Below, piece by piece: positions 36,455-45,508 of a stretch of 64,000 nucleotides of DNA. The stretch lies in the NCBI RefSeq assembly GCF_008001035.1, contig NZ_CP042856.1, positions 1,922,001 to 1,986,000 of the forward strand. The letters are read 5' to 3'. Below the pieces are notes generated by a model, which saw only the letters and a list, made by a program, of their open reading frames with translations, was not told the origin of the DNA and made no database searches. Each line of letters opens with the position of its first letter. Position 1 is the first letter of the stretch. The position numbers and the translations under genes were made by a program. Source of the stretch: Salinibacterium sp. dk2585 (lineage in GTDB: Bacteria > Actinomycetota > Actinomycetes > Actinomycetales > Microbacteriaceae).

Positions 36455-39400
36455 TCATTCTTGGCTGTCTCCCGGCTCGGTCGCCGGGGGCGGCACCTCG
36501 CACTGGGTCTCCCCATATTCTGGGTCCTGGTAGCCGCCGACCGTTGCCCTGATGCGCAGTGCCGTCGAGTTCTCGGGCACGACCATCTCGGGTGTCCAGG
36601 TCTGCCATGCTCCCAGCCAGATGCCTGCCGGTGTGCGGAACTGCACACGGTAGCTCGGCGCGCCGAAGCCCGCCACGTTGGCCGGCGGGTTAGGTGTGAA
36701 GGCCTCGCCCGCGATGCAGCTGAGCACGCTCGCTCGCGTTGCAACGGGCGTCAGCTGCTGCGGTGCGGATGCCGCGCCACACAGGTCTGCGCTGCCATCC
36801 CTGCAGGCCCTCACCTGCACGGTGACAGGCTGCCCGTAGACGGTGGAGAGGGCGGGCGAGGTCACGAAGTCGCCGCGGGCAACCGGGCGCCAGGCCCCGT
36901 TGCCGCCGATCATGACCTCGTAGCGGGCCGCAGGACGAAGCGCCGACAGGGTGCGCACGCGCACGTCGTAGTACCCGCCCGTCGAGTGCTCGATCACGAG
37001 GTCGACGGCGGCCTGTCCCGGCTCTCGCTTGCTTTCGACCGCACCCGAGACACTCACGGTGCAGAAGAGCCGGTTGTCGGAGTAGACGACGTAGGTGTAC
37101 TCGACGCCATCGATCGCGCTCGTGTCGACCCATCCGCTCGCGACGTCCGCCGCGATGCGTCCCGGGTAGGCGCCCGGTGTGCACGTCGCGGGCGGCGCAC
37201 TGCCGCCGCTGAAGCGCGCGACGTGATAGCTGCCGGCGCGAGCACCGTTCCAGCCGGCGCCGCTCCAGGTCACGGCGATGTGTCCCTCGGTGCCGGTGAG
37301 CCGCGCCGAGACGGGCACGGCGGGTGGTGCGCCGACGGCGGTGACGGCGACGGGTGAGGAGTGGTTCCACTCCTCCGTCGTCGCCTGGGCGCCGTTCCGA
37401 GCAAAGACGATGACCTGGTAGGCCTGCCCCGCCTGCACGAGCCCGCCAACCGTCGTCGTGAGGCTCGTGGATGTCGTCGCGATGTCGGTCTGGCCGACGC
37501 CCGGCCCCGAGATGCGCACCGTGTAGCCGGAGACGGGAGTCCCGGGCGACGGGTCGGGCACCCGGGACCAGGAGATCGCGAGTTCACCCTCGGCGCCGCC
37601 GCTCGCGCGGGCCGTGACATCCGTCGGTGCCGCTGGCAGGTAGTCGACCCGCAGTGGCACGCTCGCGGGACTCGCCTCGGAGGCACCGAGGGAGTTCGTC
37701 GCGATGACCCGGAACTCGTAGGAGGCGCCGACCCGCAGATCGCTCAGGGAGCACAGCTGCTCCAGGCCGCAGTTCTTGCGATAGCCGCCGTTGCTGTCGC
37801 TCACGACCTCGAATGACGTGATGGGCGAGTTGTTGAAGGCGGGCGGCGTGATGCGCAGCGTCAACACGCCGTTGGTGTGACCGCCCGCGCGACTGGGAGC
37901 CACCGGCGTATCGGGCACGTCCTGCACCGAGATCGTGACCGTGCCCCACATGTACCGGCTCGGGTCACCCGTGGCGTCCGCGACCTGGTACTGCAGTTGC
38001 GTGTCTGTCGGGGCCGCAGACTCCGACACCGATACCGTGAGGCGGCTGCGGTCGGCGCTCGGCACGACCGAGACGCCCTCGGGGAGCGTTCCGCCGTCGA
38101 GGCCCCGGATCGCGACGACCGAGAGGGGTTGGCCCGGGAAGGGGTTCGCCGCGGCATCGTTCGCGAGCACGTCAATCGTCGTCGTCTCACCACGCGGTGT
38201 CACGGCCCTGTCCGGTGCCGGCCTGGCGAGTGGCCGGGTCGAGGCCACGACGCGCAGGGTGATCGTGCCCGCCTGGCCCTCGCTCAACTCATCGCGCACG
38301 CCGAGCGTGATCGCCGTCTGGCTGCCCTTCGCCGCGGCTGGGTCCGCACGCAGCGTGAGCGTGCTGCCCGTGAGCGTGTAGCTGAAGTCTCGCGGGAGCG
38401 GCTCCAGCACGCGGTAGGCGAGCTCGTCGATGTCGTCGGGGTGCGGGTAGTTCGTGAGCCGCAGGAGGTCGAGCGACCTCTCCTCGGCCGGCTCGAACTC
38501 GATCGTGCCGCCCGCGAACACGGGCGGCTGGTTCTCGCGCGGGGTCACCCGGATCGGCAGCACGAGGGTCGCGGTGCGCGCCCCCGCGGCGTTCGCGGTC
38601 GCCCCGTCGGTGACCTCGAAGGAGATCGAGGCGGGACCGAAGTACTTGTCGGCCGAGGTGAACACGAGGGTGTCGTCGTCGACGACGAGGGGATCGCCGT
38701 TCGAGTTGCTTGCCCGCACGGTCGTGCGGTCGGTGAGGCGCACGCTCTTGCCGCCGACCGCGATGACGTGGTCGTTGATGTCGATCACCAGGCGCGACTC
38801 ACTCGCAACAGTGAGGGGCTTCGCCCGGCGGTCGAGCTGCGGGAGGGCGTCGTCGAGCCCCGGCACCCGAATGAAGGCGTAGGAGATGACCTCGGGATCG
38901 TCGGGATGCACGACCGAGAAGGGGATGATCTGCCGCCGCTCCGTGATCGTGACCGTCACGTCACCGTCGTCGGTCACGACCGCGTTCTCACTGAAGCGCT
39001 CGAGCAGGCGCACGGCCAGGGTGTTGGTCGGGCCGTCGGCGAAGAAGACGTTCTGGAGCACATCCACCGTGATCGTCTCCCGCTCGAGGATGTCCGAGAG
39101 CGTCAGCACCGTGTCGTTCGCGATGGGGTATGCGAGGGGGGCCTCCGGGTCGACCATGACCGTGATGAACGCCGAGCTCGTGCCGCCAAAGCCGTTCTCG
39201 ACCTCGTAGACCAGCCCGTACTGTCCCTGCTCCTCCGGCACATCGATCACGACGATCTCGCCGTCGATCTCTGCGCTGATCTCCGGGGTGTTCGGCACCA
39301 CGGAGGTGATCGTGAGGGTGCCGCCATCCGGGTCGATGTCATTCGCGAGCACCTGCACCGAGACCGAGCCACCGGGCCTCGTGACGACCTCGTCGGCTGT

Positions 39401-42328
39401 CGCGACCGGATTGCGTGCCTCCTGGAGGGGCGGGCTGATGCCCACTCGCACCTTGCCGGTTGAGCGTGCGCCGAGACTGTCCATGACCGTGTAGGTGAAG
39501 GTGTCGGTGCCGGCCGAGTAGCCGCCAGCCTCGTACTCGATCGTGTCGGTGCCGACATCCGTCACCGCGCCCTTCTCGGGGGCGGAGTCGAGGCCGAGGA
39601 GCTGCACGGAGTCGCCATCCGGGTCGATGCCTGTGAGGGGCACGCGGATGCTCACGGTGCCGCCGGCCGTCACCCTCGCGGTGAGCGTGCTCGGCGTCGG
39701 TGCGCCATTCGTCGCCTCGACGACCTCCCGCACGGCGATTCGCACCTGCGCCTGCGAGGTCTGCCCGTCGGGACCCATGACGGCGTAGACGGCCGTGAAG
39801 TCACCCGTCTGCTCCGGCGCGAGATAGCGCAGCCGGTCACCGGAGGCGAAGAGGAGGCCGGACCCGGATGCCCGCTCGACGAGTTCCGGACTGAGGGTGA
39901 GTGGTTCGCCATCCGGGTGGATGTCATTGGCGAGCACGGGGATGTCGATCGTGTCGCCAACCCGCACGGTCACGCTGTCATCCGTCGCGACGGGCGCCTG
40001 CAACTGCGCAGGGGGGATCTCAATGACCGTGATGGTGCCTGCCGCCTCCGCGAGGCCGTTGGTGATGCGGTAGTCGACCGTGACGGGCCCCGAGTCGAGG
40101 GGTGCCTCGAGGCTGATCCTCACGGAACGTTGCTCGAGCACCTGGGCGCGCACGCCGGGCGCCTGCTCGGTCGACACCGAGGTGACCATGAGCACTCCCC
40201 CGGCGGGGTCGATGTCGATCGAGGCGACATCGATCGTCTGCTCACTGAGCGTCTTGACGAAGACCGTTTTTGGCACGGTGATGGGGGTTGAGTTGGCGTC
40301 GGGCGGCGCCTCGACATCGATGCGCACGAGTCCCGTGACCGTCTGGCTGCCGTCCGTGACGACGTACTCGACATAGAAGGTGCGCACCTGGTCACTCGTG
40401 AAGCGGAAGGTGCCGCTCTCGAGGTTGGGCGTGATGGTCGCTCCCGTGCGGGAAGGAACCGCGCTCAGGCGCACCGTGCCCGTCCCACCGCGAACGTGCT
40501 CAAGCGGGCGGACCCGCACCTCACCACCCGCGTAGCTGCGCACGGCGAAGGGGTCGGCGATGATCGGGACCTCGCCTGCGGGGTTGACAGTGACGGAGAG
40601 TGACCCTGCGCCCCGCGCCGTGCCATCCGTCACCGAGACCGCGACCGTGCGAAGCGTCGCCGCCGCGCCGCCCTCCTGGAAGACGACCGCGCCCTCCGGC
40701 TTGTAGCTGACGCTGTCGGGGTCGGCGGTCGAGGCACCCGCGAGGTAGATGACATCGCCATCGGGGTCGACCCAGTCGCCGAGGATGTTGGCGGTCACCC
40801 TTCCGCCCTGCGCGACGCTGCTGCGAGACTGTCGCACCTGCTCGGGTGGCCCGTTCTCGCCCGGGGCACGGACCTCGACCGTCACGGTCGCCGAGGCGGA
40901 ACCGCCCCTGCCGTCGGTGATCGTGTAAGGGAAAGACAGTGAGCCCTGCGCGGTCGGGTTCAGGGTCAGCTGCACCTGCTGGCCGTCGCGCACGATGTCG
41001 AGTTGGCCCACGGACTCATCGATCGCACCGACCTCCGACACGACCAGCACGTCACCATTGGCGTCATAGTCGTTCAGGAGCACGGGCAGCACGGTCGGGC
41101 GACCGGGCCTCGCCCCGAAGAGGTCATCGCTTGCAACGGGCGGAACCTGGGTCTTCTCGAACTCGGGCGGGGAATCGAGGTCGTTCTGCTCGACCTGCTC
41201 CTGGTTCTCCTCGACCTCGATCAACTCGCTCCAGTTGTCGATCAGCTCGCCGCCCGCCTGCACCGCCCAGGTGCGCCCGGAATGCGGTTCGTTGAGCACG
41301 ACACGGTCACCATTCACTGCGAACTCGAGGCGCGCCGCGGCCGCGTCTGCCCCAGCGAGCTGCAGCTCGACGGCTGCCGAACCGCCGCAGTCGCGCCAGG
41401 CCAGTCCGTCTGCCCACCCCGCGAAGGAGCATCCGCCGACGACGATCGGTGCCGCCGCGGTCGCAGAGCGCTCCGCGACGAGGACCCCGACGGCCCCGTC
41501 GAACCCGACCTGGAGAAGACCCTCACTCGTGGCGAGGAGAAGGGTGCCGGATTCGGGCCCGGGCTCCTGAAGGCGCACCCCGTCGCCGGCGTCGACCTCG
41601 TCCGAGAGGTCCACGACCGTGCCGTCCATCCACAGAGACCGCGACTCGTAGTCGATGATCGCGACCCGGTCGCCGACGGTCGTGATCGCGACATCCTCAC
41701 CCTCGGCTTCGAAGTCGATGGCCCGCGTCTCGGCCCCGGAAGTGAGGGCGACCTCGTCGGTCGTGAGATCGACCCGGTAGAGCTGCCCCGTGTCGGCGGA
41801 ATACGCGTGCAGGTACCCGCCGGGCGCCACCGTGACGGCCGCGTTCGCGCCGAGGCTCAGGAGCGGCTCGGTCGCCGCATCGAAGGAGCCCAGCTCTGCC
41901 GAGCTCGTGATCCACACCTCGCCCGTCTCCTGCGCGTAGACGACCGCGGCGTCTCCCGCGAGGAAGATCTGCGGGCCCTCGGTCGGGAGTGCGACGCTGT
42001 CGACGACCTCCGACATGGCCGGGTCGACGATGTCGAGGCGGGTGTTGGCCCTGTCGACGAGCAGCACAGTGCTTCCCTGCTGCACGACGTCGATCTCGTT
42101 GCCGGAGCTCTCGACGACCGTGTTGAGTAGGCGGATCTCGGTATTGGCGCGACCGATGACCTGTTCCTGGCCGTTCGCGACCCACACCGAGCCGTCGCTG
42201 AGGTCGAGCCGCTGGGCCGTGTAGCCCTGCGAGACGAAGGCGACCCCCGCGAGGATCGCCGCGATCACGACGATGCTCGCCACCGTGATCGCCGACGACG
42301 CGTTGCGAGTGAACCAGGCCTTGATCAT
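36455..42328 (-). CDS. Giant membrane-anchored Ig-like / fibronectin III protein
   Basis: 1957 residues from ATG at 42328 (MIKAWFTRN), coupled to the kinase gene by ATGA; a longer frame to 42403 is antisense-free but overlaps the kinase. One N-terminal membrane helix (~15-37), then residues ~45-360 with repeated short WxxG/VDLT-type strands that look like a beta-propeller, then an acidic linker (EVEENQEQVEQ). Roughly residues 400-1480 hold about eight Ig/cadherin-like modules marked by NDxDPDGD-type loops, then three or four FN3 domains to ~1880. The end (PPPATEPGDSQE) has no LPxTG or other sorting signal, so it should hang from the N-terminal helix. Likely adhesin, scaffold or wall-spanning protein; function unknown. 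Confidence 0.9.
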   Translation of the reverse strand: MIKAWFTRNASSAITVASIVVIAAILAGVAFVSQGYTAQRLDLSDGSVWVANGQEQVIGRANTEIRLLNTVVESSGNEIDVVQQGSTVLLVDRANTRLDIVDPAMSEVVDSVALPTEGPQIFLAGDAAVVYAQETGEVWITSSAELGSFDAATEPLLSLGANAAVTVAPGGYLHAYSADTGQLYRVDLTTDEVALTSGAETRAIDFEAEGEDVAITTVGDRVAIIDYESRSLWMDGTVVDLSDEVDAGDGVRLQEPGPESGTLLLATSEGLLQVGFDGAVGVLVAERSATAAAPIVVGGCSFAGWADGLAWRDCGGSAAVELQLAGADAAAARLEFAVNGDRVVLNEPHSGRTWAVQAGGELIDNWSELIEVEENQEQVEQNDLDSPPEFEKTQVPPVASDDLFGARPGRPTVLPVLLNDYDANGDVLVVSEVGAIDESVGQLDIVRDGQQVQLTLNPTAQGSLSFPYTITDGRGGSASATVTVEVRAPGENGPPEQVRQSRSSVAQGGRVTANILGDWVDPDGDVIYLAGASTADPDSVSYKPEGAVVFQEGGAAATLRTVAVSVTDGTARGAGSLSVTVNPAGEVPIIADPFAVRSYAGGEVRVRPLEHVRGGTGTVRLSAVPSRTGATITPNLESGTFRFTSDQVRTFYVEYVVTDGSQTVTGLVRIDVEAPPDANSTPITVPKTVFVKTLSEQTIDVASIDIDPAGGVLMVTSVSTEQAPGVRAQVLEQRSVRISLEAPLDSGPVTVDYRITNGLAEAAGTITVIEIPPAQLQAPVATDDSVTVRVGDTIDIPVLANDIHPDGEPLTLSPELVERASGSGLLFASGDRLRYLAPEQTGDFTAVYAVMGPDGQTSQAQVRIAVREVVEATNGAPTPSTLTARVTAGGTVSIRVPLTGIDPDGDSVQLLGLDSAPEKGAVTDVGTDTIEYEAGGYSAGTDTFTYTVMDSLGARSTGKVRVGISPPLQEARNPVATADEVVTRPGGSVSVQVLANDIDPDGGTLTITSVVPNTPEISAEIDGEIVVIDVPEEQGQYGLVYEVENGFGGTSSAFITVMVDPEAPLAYPIANDTVLTLSDILERETITVDVLQNVFFADGPTNTLAVRLLERFSENAVVTDDGDVTVTITERRQIIPFSVVHPDDPEVISYAFIRVPGLDDALPQLDRRAKPLTVASESRLVIDINDHVIAVGGKSVRLTDRTTVRASNSNGDPLVVDDDTLVFTSADKYFGPASISFEVTDGATANAAGARTATLVLPIRVTPRENQPPVFAGGTIEFEPAEERSLDLLRLTNYPHPDDIDELAYRVLEPLPRDFSYTLTGSTLTLRADPAAAKGSQTAITLGVRDELSEGQAGTITLRVVASTRPLARPAPDRAVTPRGETTTIDVLANDAAANPFPGQPLSVVAIRGLDGGTLPEGVSVVPSADRSRLTVSVSESAAPTDTQLQYQVADATGDPSRYMWGTVTISVQDVPDTPVAPSRAGGHTNGVLTLRITPPAFNNSPITSFEVVSDSNGGYRKNCGLEQLCSLSDLRVGASYEFRVIATNSLGASEASPASVPLRVDYLPAAPTDVTARASGGAEGELAISWSRVPDPSPGTPVSGYTVRISGPGVGQTDIATTSTSLTTTVGGLVQAGQAYQVIVFARNGAQATTEEWNHSSPVAVTAVGAPPAVPVSARLTGTEGHIAVTWSGAGWNGARAGSYHVARFSGGSAPPATCTPGAYPGRIAADVASGWVDTSAIDGVEYTYVVYSDNRLFCTVSVSGAVESKREPGQAAVDLVIEHSTGGYYDVRVRTLSALRPAARYEVMIGGNGAWRPVARGDFVTSPALSTVYGQPVTVQVRACRDGSADLCGAASAPQQLTPVATRASVLSCIAGEAFTPNPPANVAGFGAPSYRVQFRTPAGIWLGAWQTWTPEMVVPENSTALRIRATVGGYQDPEYGETQCEVPPPATEPGDSQE

Positions 42329-43737
42329 GGCCGTATCGTCGCGCACTTCTGGTTGCTTGGCGCCCCCGCGGCACCGGAACGGTTCACGGTGACCGTGATG
42401 CACACCTGCTCACCGGGCTCGCCGGCCACGACGAAGGCGGGGTTGGTCTGCAGGCTGCTGGCGCCATCGGATGTTGCGATCTGGTAGGAGTCGCCCGGCC
42501 TGAGGCCGGGATCCGGCCAGGTGAAGAGCACGTCACCCGATCGTTCCCGAGCCTCGATGTCGGTCACGACCGGGGTCGCCGAATTGGCTCGCACGAGGAT
42601 GTAGACGGCCGTGCCCGCAAGGGCGAGGACGAGGAACGCCGTGACGACGAGCGTCCACGTCAGTACCTTCGCGCCCTTCGTCGGCGGCTGCGCGAGAGAG
42701 CCACTCCGGCTCGGTTGCGCGTGTTCGATGGGCACGCTGTCGGATCCCGAACCGGCGGATCCCCTGCGCCGGCGACGGGATCGTCCCGGAGAGCTTCCCG
42801 CATCGGCGCCGAGGGCCCGCACCCGTGTGCGGTCCTCGAAGTCGGAGACGGTGCCGAGTGCCCAGTCGTCCATCGCCACCTCGATGGGCGTCTGGGGCAG
42901 GCCGAGCTCCGACTCGATCGTCTGCAGCTGGTGCACGAGCTCCAGCACGGTGCGGGGACGGTGCTCGGGGTTACGCGACATGGCTCGCTCAAGCGCCTGC
43001 TCAAGTGCGCGCGGCACATCGGGGCGGCCGATCGGCTGGGGCCGTGCCCGACCGATGCGCGCGATGAGGTCTGCGCTCGTGTTCGACTTGCCCTGGATCT
43101 CGAATGGCGAGCGCCCTGCGAGGAGCGAATACACCGTTGCGGCGTATGACCACACCTCGGCCGCGACCGAACCCGAGTTCTCGCCGAGCAGCACCTCGGG
43201 CGCCGACCACGGGATCGACATCCCGACCGCCTCCTCGGCGTCGGCCCCCGCGAGGGTCGCGGCGATGCCGAAGTCCGAGAGCACGGGATGCCCGTATGCG
43301 GTGAGCAGGATGTTGGAGGGCTTGATGTCGCGGTGCAGCACGCCCGCGCGGTGTGCCGTCTCGATCGCACTGCCGATCTTGACGGCGATGCGCAGCACCT
43401 CGGCGACCGGGATCGACTCACGGCGGTAGCGCTCGCTGAGCGCCGAGGAGCACATCTCCATCACGAGGTAGGGGCGGCCGTCGGAGGACACGCTCGCCTG
43501 GTAGACCGTGAGGATCGACGGATGCGAGCTCAGTTGGGCCATGAGATTGGCCTCGGCCTGGAACATCTGCCGCACGTGGTCGTTGACGACCTCACTCAGG
43601 AGCACCTTGACCGCGACCTGGCGCCGCGGCATGTTCTGCTCATAGAGGAAGACATCCGCGAATCCGCCGGAACCGAGGATGTGTACGTGGCTGAAGCCGG
43701 GCAGCACGGGCGGCTGTGACGGCAGTCGTCGCGCCAT
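42325..43737 (-). CDS. Transmembrane Ser/Thr kinase with secreted FN3-like domain
   Basis: 470 residues, with a strong AAGGGGGTGG site before the ATG at 43737. Kinase domain ~15-275: ILGSGGFADVFL, AVKVLL, LHRDIKPSNILL, DFGIAATL, SAPEVLLGE. A long basic, Ser-rich juxtamembrane stretch (~310-350) follows, one membrane helix (~358-380), then ~85 external residues that resemble one FN3 domain with a Cys pair (VCITV...KCATI). The FN3-like domain in both the kinase and the downstream giant protein suggests they share an external ligand. Heads the leftward operon; promoter candidate at 43826-43854. Confidence 0.92.
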   Translation of the reverse strand: MARRLPSQPPVLPGFSHVHILGSGGFADVFLYEQNMPRRQVAVKVLLSEVVNDHVRQMFQAEANLMAQLSSHPSILTVYQASVSSDGRPYLVMEMCSSALSERYRRESIPVAEVLRIAVKIGSAIETAHRAGVLHRDIKPSNILLTAYGHPVLSDFGIAATLAGADAEEAVGMSIPWSAPEVLLGENSGSVAAEVWSYAATVYSLLAGRSPFEIQGKSNTSADLIARIGRARPQPIGRPDVPRALEQALERAMSRNPEHRPRTVLELVHQLQTIESELGLPQTPIEVAMDDWALGTVSDFEDRTRVRALGADAGSSPGRSRRRRRGSAGSGSDSVPIEHAQPSRSGSLAQPPTKGAKVLTWTLVVTAFLVLALAGTAVYILVRANSATPVVTDIEARERSGDVLFTWPDPGLRPGDSYQIATSDGASSLQTNPAFVVAGEPGEQVCITVTVNRSGAAGAPSNQKCATIRP

Positions 43738-43825
43738 TCAGCCACCCCCTTGGCGGATCTCGTGGAGCTGCGGGATCGGATCGCACGGATGCGGCCGGTC
43801 TCCCTGCGGCGCCCGGCGAGCTTTT

Positions 43826-43854
43826 ATTCTAGGCGAGCGACTTCGCGGCTTGAC
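43826..43854 (-). promoter_or_regulatory. Candidate promoter of the kinase-giant protein operon
   Basis: Minus strand: -35-like GTCAAG (43849-43854), 17-bp spacer, -10 TAGAAT (43826-43831), then an A-rich start region. It lies 89 bp before the kinase ATG. The -10 is good; the -35 is weak. Confidence 0.45.
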
Positions 43855-43884
43855 CGGGAGGAATGCCCGATGACAGCACCAATC

Positions 43885-43903
43885 GGGCCCCCGTTCGGGG
43901 GTC
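43885..43903 (-). terminator. Hairpin directly after the PP2C stop
   Basis: CCCCC and GGGGG arms with a GTTC loop, extended by a G-C and a G-T pair, starting 2 bp after the PP2C stop. No T-run follows. It may be a weak terminator or mRNA-stabilising stem between the phosphatase and kinase genes. Confidence 0.35.
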
Positions 43904-43904
43904 A

Positions 43905-44780
43905 TTACTCCTGCGTGGGAAGTGTGGCCGTGCGGGGAATCGTGTCTTCGTCGTCGCCTTGCGGCTGCTGCTCCTGGGTCACGGGGGCACCCGCCGCGTC
44001 ATCCGGTGCGGCAACGACGTCGATGACGACGGCGGTCACGTTGTCACGCCCACCGGCATCGAGCGCCCGCACCACGAGCTCCTGCACGACCTCAGAGCAA
44101 CTCGTGCCCGCCGCGAGGATCTCGCCGATGATGCGCGCATCGACCTCTTTCGTGAGGCCATCGGAGCAGAGCAGGAGGCGCATCCCCTCGCGCACGGGAA
44201 TGTGCCAGAAGTCGGGAACGGGGTCGGCGTTGAAGCCGACCGCCCGCGTGATGATGTTGCTGTCAGGGTGGGACTCGGCGTCACCCGCGGCGATCATGCC
44301 GGCATCGACCATCTCCTGCACGACCGAGTGGTCGACCGTGATCTGCGCGAGACGGTCATCCTGGAGCACGTAGACACGGGAATCGCCGACATTGAAGACG
44401 AGCCAGGCGAGCTCGCCCTCCTCGATCGTCAGCATGGCCCCCGTCACGGTCGTACCCACGCCGAGGCTCGCCTCATCGCTGACCTCGCCGATGTCCTGCG
44501 TCGCGAGACGCAGGGCCGCGCCGATCTCAGCTGGAGCGCCGAACGGCCCCTCATTCGCCTCCGAGAGGCGGCGCACGACGGCGGCGCTCGCGAGGTCACC
44601 GGCCGAGTGGCCGCCCATGCCGTCCGCAACCGCGAAGAGCGGCGGCGAAGCCACGTAGCTGTCCTCATTGTGCTTTCGACGGTGCCCCGTGTGCGTGGCG
44701 ACGCCCCAGGCGAGCTCGATCTCGCCGCCCGAGGGGATGGCGATGCGGTGGTTCGCCGTGTTCTCGCCGATCTCGGTCAC
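43905..44780 (-). CDS. PP2C-type Ser/Thr protein phosphatase
   Basis: 291 residues from GTG at 44780, overlapping the FHA stop (GTGA); the frame is open to 45446 but the extension is antisense-like noise over the FHA gene. Metal-binding motifs RKHNEDSY, VADGMGGHSAG, LLCSDGLT and DNVTAVVID are intact; the last ~30 residues are a Gln/Asp-rich tail. It is a soluble PstP/PrpC-type phosphatase and the natural counterpart of the adjacent kinase. Confidence 0.94.
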   Translation of the reverse strand: MTEIGENTANHRIAIPSGGEIELAWGVATHTGHRRKHNEDSYVASPPLFAVADGMGGHSAGDLASAAVVRRLSEANEGPFGAPAEIGAALRLATQDIGEVSDEASLGVGTTVTGAMLTIEEGELAWLVFNVGDSRVYVLQDDRLAQITVDHSVVQEMVDAGMIAAGDAESHPDSNIITRAVGFNADPVPDFWHIPVREGMRLLLCSDGLTKEVDARIIGEILAAGTSCSEVVQELVVRALDAGGRDNVTAVVIDVVAAPDDAAGAPVTQEQQPQGDDEDTIPRTATLPTQE

Positions 44781-45385
44781 TGCGGGGCTCCTTGGATCAT
44801 GGATCTCTCTCCGGTCGTGCGCTGAAGGGGAAGGATCTCGAGCACATTGCCGTCGCCGATGTCGACGACCGTGCCGGGAGTGACGACGAGCGACTCCCCC
44901 GGGCGAAGCGCCCGCGGGGTGGCCCCCGGCATCGTGACGGTCGTGCCGTTGGTCGAGCGCAGGTCGGTGAGGACGACGGATGCCCCCTCCTGTCGCACCT
45001 CGAGGTGCGTGCTCGACACCTCCTGTTTGGGCGATGGCACCCGCACGAGGCGGGGTCGCACTCGCTGCGGCACACGGGGGAGGCTGGGCCTCCTGCCGAT
45101 GTGTGCGGGACGGTCGAGCTCGATGGGCTCGTGGGAGTTGACCGTGAAGCGGTAGGTCGACGCGACGGCGGGGTTCGGAGCCGGACTCTCCTGTGGAGCA
45201 TCCGTGCCCTGCGAGGAGGACCGTGTCGCCGCATCCGGATGCGGTGTAGCGACACCGAGCGGCTGCGCCTCGACCGCAGGCGGCCGGAGGCGGGTGACGA
45301 GTCTCGTGTCGGCGTCGTCGGGTTCCGTGTCGAGCGCGCCCGAGCGCGACGGCCTGATGACCGTGTCCTCGACGTCGCGCTCCAC
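44777..45385 (-). CDS. FHA domain protein (signalling adaptor)
   Basis: 202 residues from GTG at 45385. The N-terminus MERDVEDTVIRP carries a Thr in an acidic context, like the phosphothreonine switch before the FHA domain of mycobacterial GarA-type proteins. The last ~105 residues are a classical FHA domain: HIGRRPSLPR, STHLEV and LRSTNGTTV. First gene of the phosphatase unit; coupled to PP2C by a 4-bp overlap. A likely kinase substrate and binding partner in the neighbouring system. Confidence 0.9.
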   Translation of the reverse strand: MERDVEDTVIRPSRSGALDTEPDDADTRLVTRLRPPAVEAQPLGVATPHPDAATRSSSQGTDAPQESPAPNPAVASTYRFTVNSHEPIELDRPAHIGRRPSLPRVPQRVRPRLVRVPSPKQEVSSTHLEVRQEGASVVLTDLRSTNGTTVTMPGATPRALRPGESLVVTPGTVVDIGDGNVLEILPLQRTTGERSMIQGAPQ

Positions 45386-45508
45386 GCCCCAAGCCTATTC
45401 GCTCCCACGTGGCGAGAGTGTTCATATCGCAGTGCGACACCCCCACTCCCAGGCGGTTACACGGGATGCGACTGCTATCCTCTTCGAGGCAACAGCAGGG
45501 AGATTTGG

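Noticed and set aside
37877-39463. Long plus-strand open frame within the giant surface protein gene
   Set aside because: Antisense shadow caused by high GC; the minus-strand reading has clear Ig/FN3 repeats.
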